From an uncultured Collinsella sp. (GTDB lineage: Bacteria > Actinomycetota > Coriobacteriia > Coriobacteriales > Coriobacteriaceae), in contig CAAEOL010000058.1 of NCBI GenBank assembly GCA_900757595.1, positions 1 through 5,940 of the forward strand: DNA of 5,940 nucleotides, given 5' to 3'. The position numbers and the translations under genes were made by a program. Below, one piece after another: positions 1-5,940 of this stretch. The notes under the pieces were generated by a model that made no database searches, was not told the DNA's origin, and saw only the letters and a list, made by a program, of their open reading frames with translations. Positions within the stretch are counted from its first letter, which is position 1. The number at the start of each line of letters is the position of its first letter.

Positions 1-3
1 GAT

Positions 4-80
4 GGACCTGTAGCTCAGTTGGTTAGAGCGTCCGGCTGATAACCGGGAGGTCACAAGTTCGAATCTTGTCAGGTCCACCA
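4..80 (+). tRNA. tRNA-Ile (anticodon GAT)
   Basis: A complete 77-nt cloverleaf can be folded by eye. The acceptor stem GGACCTG (4-10) pairs with CAGGTCC (70-76), and the D stem GCTC (13-16) pairs with GAGC (26-29). The anticodon stem is 31-35 with 43-47 and contains one G-T pair. The loop CTGATAA (36-42) places the anticodon GAT at 38-40, which reads ATC and ATT isoleucine codons. The T arm ACAAG / CTTGT (53-57 with 65-69) encloses the canonical TTCGAAT loop. The CCA end is encoded (78-80), so it does not have to be added after transcription. No promoter is visible because the gene begins at the window edge, and it could be the last member of a longer tRNA or rRNA transcript. An intrinsic terminator follows within 15 bases. 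Confidence 0.97.
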
Positions 81-93
81 TCAAAACGTTAAG

Positions 94-123
94 AGCCCTG
101 GGGCATTGCCTCGGGGCTTTTTT
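94..123 (+). terminator. Intrinsic terminator of the tRNA-Ile transcript
   Basis: A G+C-rich stem of about 11-12 bp (94-105 with 107-118, including G-T pairs) has the tiny ATT loop and runs directly into six T residues (118-123). This is the classical rho-independent layout. It lies 14 bases after the tRNA CCA end and separates the tRNA transcript from the protein operon downstream. Confidence 0.92.
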
Positions 124-134
124 CTTATCCAACT

Positions 135-171
135 AAGTAGTCAAAATAGCCCCGTCCCAAATTAACTACTT
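135..171. repeat. Imperfect palindrome, candidate dispersed repeat
   Basis: AAGTAGT (135-141) and ACTACTT (165-171) are perfect 7-base inverted arms. Two further pairs form inside them after one mismatch (AA 143-144 with TT 162-163). The arms flank a central block with the G/C-rich run CCCCGTCCC (150-158). The element lies between the tRNA terminator and the first protein gene and overlaps no open frame that I accept. It has no T-tract, so it is not a terminator. The layout (AT-rich arms, C-rich centre, intergenic position) resembles a small dispersed palindromic repeat, but only one copy is present here, so repeat status is an inference. Confidence 0.45.
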
Positions 172-176
172 TGATT

Positions 177-206
177 TTGTGTGCTGGGCGAAAGATTGGG
201 TAGTAT
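177..206 (+). promoter_or_regulatory. Possible sigma-70-type promoter for the BFN operon
   Basis: TTGTGT (177-182) and TAGTAT (201-206) are separated by 18 bases and resemble -35 and -10 hexamers, with 3 and 4 matches to TTGACA and TATAAT. Transcription from here would leave a leader of about 50 bases before the chosen ATG at 264. The match is weak, but the spacing and position after the tRNA terminator are sensible, and the region is AT-rich compared with the rest of the window. Confidence 0.33.
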
Positions 207-263
207 AGCTATTCAATGCGGCGACCCTGCCGCGTGTTAACCGCTACGTACCGGAGGTGTTCC

Positions 264-764
264 ATGGTTCGCGTCGACATAGAGACCATCGTCATGGCCG
301 CCGGTCCCGTGCCATCGCTTATCGTGCTTCGCGAGCGCTGCGGCAAGTCGGATTCGACGGCACCGCTGCGTTCGCTTTCCATTCAGACCGGCTCGTTTGA
401 GGCCGCGGCAATTAGCCGTGGCATCGATAGCGGTCGCGCCGAGCGCCCGATAACGCATGACCTGCTGCTTGACACCGTCGATGCCCTGGGAGCCAAGCTC
501 GAGCGCATCGAGATCGTTCGTGCCGAGCCGCCGGTGTTCTATGCGACGATTGTTGTGCTGGTCGATGGTGACGAGCGCAAGATTGACGCCCGCCCCAGCG
601 ACGCCATCGCCCTTGCCGTGCGCAGTAATGCCCCCATGTTTGTGGAGGACGACATCATGAATCGCCTGGGTACCGTTTCTGCCCATGCCGAGGAAGTTGA
701 CGACGAGCAGGAGTTCGAGAAGTTCGACGAGTTCGTCCATACGCTCTCCCCCGATGATTTCTAA
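264..764 (+). CDS. BFN-domain (bifunctional nuclease / DUF151) family protein
   Basis: This 166-aa protein belongs to the bifunctional nuclease family (PF02577, DUF151). Some members in other organisms have been reported to have DNase and RNase activity, but the role in bacteria is poorly defined. The diagnostic features are the segment around EAAAISRGI (46-54), RPITHDLLLD (61-70), LGAKLERIEI (75-84), FYATIVV (92-98) and the family signature RPSDAIALAVR (110-120). The C-terminal ~25 residues form an acidic tail rich in Asp and Glu. The frame opens upstream at 216, but ATG 264 is preferred because GGAGG (253-257) sits 6 bases before it and the family similarity begins only after it. It is the first gene of a tight three-gene run, with 30 bases to the next start. 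The family assignment is secure; nuclease activity in this protein is not shown by the sequence. Confidence 0.9.
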   Translation: MVRVDIETIVMAAGPVPSLIVLRERCGKSDSTAPLRSLSIQTGSFEAAAISRGIDSGRAERPITHDLLLDTVDALGAKLERIEIVRAEPPVFYATIVVLVDGDERKIDARPSDAIALAVRSNAPMFVEDDIMNRLGTVSAHAEEVDDEQEFEKFDEFVHTLSPDDF

Positions 765-794
765 ATGTCTGGCACGCGAGCGGAGAGGTCGCTG

Positions 795-1151
795 ATGGGT
801 ACCCGCGTATCGGCTGAAGCGGCCGCCATCGCGCGTGAAGCCCAGATGCGCTCGGAGGCATCCGAGGCGGCTCGCATCGCCTATGTGACGCAGGCCCGCA
901 CGCTTCGCGAGCGCCGCGGCTCCTATATCAAGATGGTTATCATCTCCGCCCTTGTCGCGGTAATCTGTTCTCGCCTTCGTGGTACAGTTGGTGCGCTTGG
1001 GTTTTCGATTTCAACAGGCTTGGTAATCTGGGGTGTGGTCGATGCGGTCATGCTGACCAACCAGATCAAGGTACTCGACAAGCGCGCGATGGATATGGTG
1101 CGCGCCCGCGACGCTGCCGCCAAGATCGCTGCCGAGGCACAAGAACTGTAA
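795..1151 (+). CDS. Small alanine-rich protein with two membrane helices, function unknown
   Basis: I do not recognise a named family. The preferred start ATG 795 gives 118 aa and has GGAGAGG (782-788) 6 bases upstream. An alternative ATG at 765 directly abuts the previous stop and would add 10 residues, but it has no ribosome binding site of this quality. Residues 1-45 form a long polar, Ala/Glu/Arg-rich helix (probable amphipathic or coiled-coil). A first hydrophobic segment spans about 46-59 and a second about 65-87, separated by a short basic turn (RLRG, 60-63). Residues 90-118 are again Ala/Lys/Glu-rich helix. This is a helical-hairpin membrane protein with both charged ends probably cytoplasmic, judging from the Arg and Lys residues near the membrane. 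It is probably co-transcribed with the BFN gene upstream and the acidic protein downstream. The gene is well supported as coding; no function is assigned. Confidence 0.8.
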   Translation: MGTRVSAEAAAIAREAQMRSEASEAARIAYVTQARTLRERRGSYIKMVIISALVAVICSRLRGTVGALGFSISTGLVIWGVVDAVMLTNQIKVLDKRAMDMVRARDAAAKIAAEAQEL

Positions 1152-1181
1152 CGACGCCGGATTCGATGGGAAGGTCTAGAG

Positions 1182-1631
1182 ATGGCACAGGATATGCAGG
1201 ACGCCGGTAACGTCTCCGCCGAGCTCGACGCCATGGTGTGTGACCTGATTGGTGCGTTCTTGGACGACCTTGCCGCCGGTGAGAATCCGGGCGTGGTTGT
1301 GGCGATCGAGGACGCTGCTTCCAACCGCTATCTGGCCGCGCTCGACGAGGATGGCGAGGAGGCATGCCTGGAGGCTGCCACCAACTTTATCTCCGAGCAC
1401 AAGATGGGTCTTAAGGACGAGGGCCTGGGCCGTATCGCCCGCTATGCCATCGGCTATACCGGCTGTGTCGAGATTGACGGCGGCTACCACGACGCTCTGC
1501 TCGTGAGTTTCTTTGAGACGACGCTCGAGAGCGGTTTTTCGGCATATGTGCTGTATGAGGGCATGGGTGCCGGCGATGGTTTTATGTGGAGCGACCCTGA
1601 ACCTGCAGGTGAGGAAACCCCTCTCATCTAA
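1182..1631 (+). CDS. Acidic soluble protein of unknown function
   Basis: This 149-aa protein has no signal peptide or membrane segment, and I cannot assign a family. The start ATG 1182 is supported by GGGAAGG (1168-1174), 7 bases upstream. The protein is strongly acidic, especially at residues 28-64 and 138-145. It reads as an N-terminal helix (12-32), a short strand GVVVAIED (37-44), a helical middle (58-88) and a strand-rich C-terminal half: YAIGYTGCVEI (88-98), ALLVSFFET (105-113) and FSAYVLYEGMG (119-129). Cysteines at 20, 62 and 95 show no metal-site spacing. The alternating strand-helix pattern suggests a small alpha/beta fold, perhaps a regulatory or binding domain, but that is a guess. 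It is the third gene of the operon (30 bases after the membrane protein), so its role may be tied to that protein or to the BFN protein. Confidence 0.82.
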   Translation: MAQDMQDAGNVSAELDAMVCDLIGAFLDDLAAGENPGVVVAIEDAASNRYLAALDEDGEEACLEAATNFISEHKMGLKDEGLGRIARYAIGYTGCVEIDGGYHDALLVSFFETTLESGFSAYVLYEGMGAGDGFMWSDPEPAGEETPLI

Positions 1632-1673
1632 AATCGCTAAAATAAACGAGTTTTCGGTAAAAGGCTCAATATT

Positions 1674-1701
1674 CCCGCCGAGCGTTGCATTGCTGGGCGG
1701 G
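1674..1701 (+). promoter_or_regulatory. GC-rich hairpin in the gap before typA
   Basis: CCCGCC (1674-1679) pairs with GGCGGG (1696-1701). After one G-G mismatch, AGC (1681-1683) pairs with GCT... as GCT (1692-1694 read with its partner strand), leaving a loop centred on TTGCAT. No T-tract follows, so it is not a standard terminator. It lies between the end of the three-gene operon (1631) and the typA ribosome binding site, so it could be a weak 3' end for the operon, a structured part of the typA leader, or a protein site. I found no convincing -35/-10 pair for typA in the gap 1632-1748; TATATG (1722-1727) is the best -10-like hexamer but lacks a partner. Confidence 0.4.
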
Positions 1702-1748
1702 CCGCATACGCGTGCCGTTTGTATATGGATAGAAGATAGGGGAACTAC

Positions 1749-3587
<1,839 letters not shown>

Positions 3588-3614
3588 GCGCTGGGGCTTA
3601 TAACTGCCAATAAG

Positions 3615-3649
3615 AAAGGGCGTCGACCGCAATGGTCGGCGCCCTTTTT
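3615..3649 (+). terminator. Intrinsic terminator downstream of typA
   Basis: AAAGGGCGTCGACC (3615-3628) pairs with 3634-3647 through 14 continuous bp, with one G-T pair. The 5-base loop is GCAAT and a T5 run spans 3645-3649. On the opposite strand the stem is followed by TTTCTTATT, a weaker U-tract, so it may act in both directions between the convergent typA and the minus-strand gene ending at 3717. Confidence 0.93.
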
Positions 3650-3677
3650 GGTGCACGGGGATTGAGAAGGCCTTCAC

Positions 3678-3708
3678 CACCACAAAGGTGCCTGTCCCCT
3701 TTGCGGTG
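3678..3708. repeat. REP-like palindrome with GTGCCTGTCCCC core
   Basis: CACCACAAAGG (3678-3688) pairs with CCTTTGCGGTG (3698-3708) over 11 positions with a single A-C mismatch. The 9-base loop is TGCCTGTCC. CAC (3675-3677) can also pair with GTG (3713-3715) across a small bulge. The core read on the minus strand, GGGGACAGGCACC, is a motif I associate with extragenic palindromes mobilised by REP-associated Y1 tyrosine transposases; this is from memory and was not checked. The element sits 8 bases beyond the stop codon of the minus-strand repeat protein, in the convergent gap after the typA terminator. It has no T-tract, so it is not an intrinsic terminator. No transposase gene lies in the window. 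Confidence 0.6.
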
Positions 3709-3716
3709 ATTGGTGG

Positions 3717-4862
3717 TTAGGCGGTGGGGAGTCCTGGCGTGTTAGCCGGCTGCTGCGGCTTGAGGTGGGCGTTGCGCCAGATGATCTGGATGACGTAGCC
3801 GAGCGTGAAGACGAAGGCCACGCCGCTGATGAAGTCGCCGATGAGGGGAAGTCCCGTGAGGGCACCTGCAGCCACACCGCCGACGGCTGCCATGGCGTAG
3901 CGTTTCTGGTTATGACCGACCATGCGGGCGATCGCGCACCCCGCAAAGGCGCTCGATACCAACGCGATGCCGATAACGCCGCACAAGAGAGTTCCGGCAA
4001 GCGACAGACCAGCGATAGAGATAATCAGCAGCAGGACGGCGGGGACGACAGCAATCGTACCCAGAAGACCGCTCACCCACAGTGGCGTGGGGTGCTGGTG
4101 GAGCATTCCGGCGGCACTGGCGGTTGCGCGCGGAAAGACAAGCTCAAGCAGGATAGCGACAAAGCCGGTGGAAAGCGCTGCGGCGACGATGCCGCCGATG
4201 GTGTCGTTAACCGTAGAGGTGTTCTCGTTCTCGGTGCGGTCGATCTTGAGGGCTCCGACCTGGGCACCCTCTGCCCGCTCGGGATCCTGTGAGACGTGGG
4301 CGCTCACCGTGCCGGTGATGCGGGCGTTTTTACCCAGGATGAGCTTGTCGGCCCAGACCTCAACATCGCCATCGACGGTGCCGTCGATGGTTACGGTGTC
4401 GCCGGCAAGCGCCGCCGATTTGGCGGAGCCGCGCAGGGCGACCGTTTCGCCTGCCGCGTAAAAACAGTTGGCGGTGCTGCCGGTGTTGAGCACGACGTGC
4501 TGGCCGGCCACCGTGACGCTGCCATCGATTGCGGTTTTGGCGATATCGATGGTGCGTGCCGCCAGACGAACGGCGCCGCCTACGGTGCAATCGCGAATCG
4601 ACAGGTTCTCACCCGCCGCGATAATATCGCGGCCGATGGAGGCGTCGTCTAGGTTGAGACTTTGGCCGGCCCAGTACAGGTCGCCTTCGATACCGGACGG
4701 AGTTGAGTCAACTTCGGTTGCGAGCACGTTTCCCGCGGTGTCGGTGCCGGCGAACGACACCGTGGGAAGTGCGGTGAGCGCGAGCGCAATCAGCGCGAAT
4801 AGGATGGTGATGCGGGCCTGCGCTTTGTGGCGCCGGATCGACGGTACTTGGTTGCAAGGCAT
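3717..4862 (-). CDS. Exported beta-helix repeat protein with C-terminal membrane domain
   Basis: The chosen start (ATG at 4862) gives 381 aa and has GAAGGA 6 bases upstream; the frame opens earlier (4910) but without such a site. Residues 1-38 are a signal-peptide-like segment: basic (RRHKAQAR, 10-17), hydrophobic (18-35), then a possible cleavage after SFA (36-38). Residues 57-190 hold seven short repeats built on A-G/A-x-x-Phi-x-Phi, with the second motif position at 66, 84, 102, 120, 138, 154 and 171. The first five are exactly 18 residues apart. Such repeats are typical of bactofilin/polymer-forming beta-helices. A polar linker (191-221) leads to about five membrane helices (222-243, 263-285, 288-312, 323-342, 344-362) and a short Pro/Gln-rich tail. 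The repeat domain is probably on the outer face and could polymerise or act as a sensor. It lies 106 bases downstream of the TRIC-type gene on the same strand. I assign no specific function. Confidence 0.85.
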   Translation of the reverse strand: MPCNQVPSIRRHKAQARITILFALIALALTALPTVSFAGTDTAGNVLATEVDSTPSGIEGDLYWAGQSLNLDDASIGRDIIAAGENLSIRDCTVGGAVRLAARTIDIAKTAIDGSVTVAGQHVVLNTGSTANCFYAAGETVALRGSAKSAALAGDTVTIDGTVDGDVEVWADKLILGKNARITGTVSAHVSQDPERAEGAQVGALKIDRTENENTSTVNDTIGGIVAAALSTGFVAILLELVFPRATASAAGMLHQHPTPLWVSGLLGTIAVVPAVLLLIISIAGLSLAGTLLCGVIGIALVSSAFAGCAIARMVGHNQKRYAMAAVGGVAAGALTGLPLIGDFISGVAFVFTLGYVIQIIWRNAHLKPQQPANTPGLPTA

Positions 4863-4874
4863 AGTGAATCCTTC

Positions 4875-4899
4875 GTTAGATACTCGACAGGTATCTAAC
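4875..4899. promoter_or_regulatory. Perfect inverted repeat, candidate operator or leader hairpin
   Basis: GTTAGATAC (4875-4883) and GTATCTAAC (4891-4899) are perfect 9-base inverted arms around a 7-base spacer. The repeat ends immediately upstream of the GAAGGA ribosome binding site of the minus-strand beta-helix protein, within its leader. Symmetry, arm length and spacing fit a dimeric repressor site; in RNA the same bases would make a 9-bp hairpin touching the Shine-Dalgarno sequence. The palindrome GGGTACCC (4901-4908) adjoins it. No clear -35/-10 pair is visible nearby, so I cannot say which level of control applies. Confidence 0.55.
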
Positions 4900-4968
4900 A
4901 GGGTACCCAACGCGCGGGCGCTCTAAAAGAATCTCTCGGTTGCATTTCGAGGGGTTGTGCTGTGCTAC

Positions 4969-5658
4969 CTACTTTTTACGGTGCAAAAAGCGCGCGATGT
5001 CTTCCTCGGTAGGGCTTTTAATGTCAAAGCGCAGTGATAGCCAACGCAGCCCCATGGTCACCACAACGCATACGACCAGCGCGGCAACATTGCTCATGAG
5101 GCCGCTCATGACGAGGGCTACATAGCTTGCCGATCCGGCGATGGCCGCGATGGCATAGAAGTTGGTGCGTTGGAAAATGCCCGGGACCACGCCCATAAAG
5201 CCGTCGCGCAGCATGCCGCCGCCCACGGCGGTAAAGAAGCCCATCATGATACATACGGCGGGCGCAAATCCGTACACCAACGCCTTGTCCGCGCCGGTTG
5301 CTGCATAGATGCCGACCGAGATGATGTCGAGCAGGGGAATGAGTTTTTCGGGCTTATCGACGATTGCCGGGAAGATATAGATGATGGCGGCTGTGGCGAT
5401 GGAGAGCGGTAGTGCCATGGGCTGGTTGAGGATGTAGACGTTGCCGACCTGGAGCGTCATATCGCGCAAAAGACCGCCGCCCAGACCGCAGACCACCGCG
5501 AGCGCGACCGCGCCCACCAGGTCGAGCTTGTGCTCGCGAGCGACCAGCACGCCCGAGATCGATGCCGCGACAACGGCGAACATCTCGAGCCAAAATGGGA
5601 TAGCGACCATGGCATCCGAGGCGTGTGAAGTAACAGTCATAGCGGCGACGACGGGCAA
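4969..5658 (-). CDS. TRIC-type / UPF0126 (YicG-like) membrane protein
   Basis: This is a member of the UPF0126 family (PF03458, named Gly_transporter; also called trimeric intracellular cation channel family). Prokaryotic TRIC proteins form homotrimers that pass monovalent cations, mainly K+; the substrate here is not shown. The protein has the family's internal duplication of about three helices each, with the paired signatures GLGGGLLRD (58-66) and VGGGMLRD (145-152) and about seven hydrophobic segments in all. The N-terminus reads IPFWLEMFAVVAASISG (20-36), the usual family opening. The start is uncertain. TTG 5658 gives 229 aa and has AAAGGA (5671-5666) 7 bases upstream. ATG 5640 (223 aa) and ATG 5610 (213 aa) lack a ribosome binding site, and the frame extends to 5775 without family similarity. 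The C-terminus is basic (RFLHRKK). It is upstream of, and in line with, the beta-helix protein gene. Confidence 0.9.
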   Translation of the reverse strand: MPVVAAMTVTSHASDAMVAIPFWLEMFAVVAASISGVLVAREHKLDLVGAVALAVVCGLGGGLLRDMTLQVGNVYILNQPMALPLSIATAAIIYIFPAIVDKPEKLIPLLDIISVGIYAATGADKALVYGFAPAVCIMMGFFTAVGGGMLRDGFMGVVPGIFQRTNFYAIAAIAGSASYVALVMSGLMSNVAALVVCVVVTMGLRWLSLRFDIKSPTEEDIARFLHRKK

Positions 5659-5772
5659 GATGAGGTCCTTTGATTCTCGGGTTTGAACAATGCCCGTACA
5701 TAGTACATGGTTGGCGGCGATTGAGACCCTATTGCTCGGCAAACGGTAGGGACTGGGAACGGTCATGGGTAC

Positions 5773-5839
5773 CAAACATGTACATCAGCCTCCAAAGATG
5801 CCGAAAAATGTCGTTTTTGGAGGGTGATGTACATGTTTG
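5773..5839. repeat. Long near-perfect palindrome (about 67 bases)
   Basis: CAAACATGTACATCA (5773-5787) pairs perfectly with TGATGTACATGTTTG (5825-5839), 15 bp. After a single G-G mismatch, CCTCCAAA (5789-5796) pairs with TTTGGAGG (5816-5823), and weaker pairs (G-T, A-T, T-G, G-C) carry the stem to about 5800/5812. The loop region is ATG- and A-rich. There is no T-tract after the stem on either strand, so it is not an ordinary terminator. It lies upstream of the TRIC-type gene. It could be a non-autonomous palindromic mobile element, a structured leader, or a paired operator. Only one copy is visible. Confidence 0.7.
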
Positions 5840-5895
5840 AGATTCAAGGTGAAATCGAAAGCAATGGGGGACGTGGCTGAATAGGAGGGATGTCC

Positions 5896-5920
5896 AAATT
5901 TTGAGCGGAGCTCAAAATTT
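5896..5920. repeat. Perfect 11-bp inverted repeat with 3-base loop
   Basis: AAATTTTGAGC (5896-5906) and GCTCAAAATTT (5910-5920) are exact reverse complements around GGA. The stem has four G/C pairs at the loop end and AT pairs below. On the plus strand TTT ATT follows the inner GCTCAAAA, so a weak terminator reading is possible, but the tract is short and itself part of the palindrome. In style it matches an intergenic dispersed palindrome. No gene is visible on either side within the window except the distant TRIC-type gene to the left. Confidence 0.65.
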
Positions 5921-5940
5921 ATTCGGTCGGCTTGCGCCGA

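Larger units (their letters stand above)
5659..5940. other. Gene-free stretch at the right edge, rich in hairpins
   Basis: No reading frame here has a family match or a good start combined with reasonable length. The left part must hold the leader and promoter of the minus-strand TRIC-type gene, but I find no convincing hexamer pair. It includes CCCTA-TTGC / GCAA-TAGGG (5727-5751), a 9-bp stem with a 4-base bulge and TCG loop, and GTACATAGTACATGG (5696-5710), which shares the GTACAT word with the long palindrome further right. The sequence ends in a third small stem, TCGGC / GCCGA (5927-5940), cut by the window edge. The two largest palindromes are listed separately. Confidence 0.6.

Noticed and set aside
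237..740. 167-residue minus-strand frame opposite the BFN gene
   Set aside because: It is a shadow of the BFN gene, which has a family signature and a good ribosome binding site; the antisense protein has no recognisable domain.
1685..1727. typA promoter from TTGCAT (1685-1690) and TATATG (1722-1727)
   Set aside because: The spacing is 31 bases, far from the usual 16-18, and no better pair was found.
3765..4292. Plus-strand frames opposite the beta-helix protein
   Set aside because: Their products are Arg/Asp/Gly-rich without domain features, while the minus-strand protein has a signal segment, regular repeats and membrane helices.
4921..4960. Possible terminator between the TRIC-type gene and the beta-helix protein gene
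   Set aside because: Only a 4-bp CTCG / CGAG stem precedes the short T-rich run on the minus strand, too weak to call.
5659..5775. N-terminal extension of the TRIC-type protein to 5775
   Set aside because: The added residues are polar, do not resemble the family, and the upstream TTG and ATG candidates have no ribosome binding site; the frame is simply open.
5659..5775. Glycine riboswitch in the TRIC-type gene leader (prompted by the family name Gly_transporter)
   Set aside because: I looked for the conserved glycine aptamer core and saw no match; only a small bulged stem at 5727-5751 is present.
5883..5904. AGGAGG followed by a 4-codon frame (ATG TCC AAA TTT TGA)
   Set aside because: The ribosome binding site is only one base from the ATG, too close to work, and the frame is trivial in length.

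Overview
The window looks like a piece of chromosome from a high-GC Actinomycetota, most likely class Coriobacteriia (a Collinsella-like gut bacterium). That placement is inferred from the GC-rich, C-ending codon use, the style of the proteins (TypA, a BFN/DUF151 protein, a TRIC-family membrane protein) and palindromic intergenic repeats that resemble ones I associate with Collinsella. No search was run. I see no phage, plasmid, transposase gene, CRISPR array or toxin-antitoxin signature.

Layout, left to right. A complete tRNA-Ile(GAT) at 4-80 is closed by a strong intrinsic terminator (94-123). After a short AT-rich spacer with an imperfect palindrome (135-171) comes a compact plus-strand run of three genes separated by 30-base gaps: a BFN-domain protein (264-764), a small two-helix membrane protein (795-1151) and an acidic soluble protein of unknown function (1182-1631). 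A 117-base gap with a GC-rich hairpin leads to typA/bipA (1749-3587), the best-identified gene here, which ends at a strong terminator (3615-3649).

The right half is on the minus strand and converges on typA. Transcription would run leftward from a TRIC-type (UPF0126) membrane protein (5658 to 4969) to a secreted or membrane-anchored protein with seven beta-helix-like repeats followed by about five membrane helices (4862 to 3717). A 9-bp perfect inverted repeat sits directly in front of the second gene's ribosome binding site. The last ~280 bases hold no convincing gene but are rich in palindromes: a ~67-base near-perfect hairpin (5773-5839) and a perfect 11-bp inverted repeat (5896-5920).

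Most of the window is ordinary housekeeping sequence. I found no clear undescribed multi-gene system. The points most worth a second look are the regular 18-residue repeat protein with its palindrome-marked leader, the small uncharacterised operon behind the BFN gene, and the number of different palindromic elements in the intergenic spaces.
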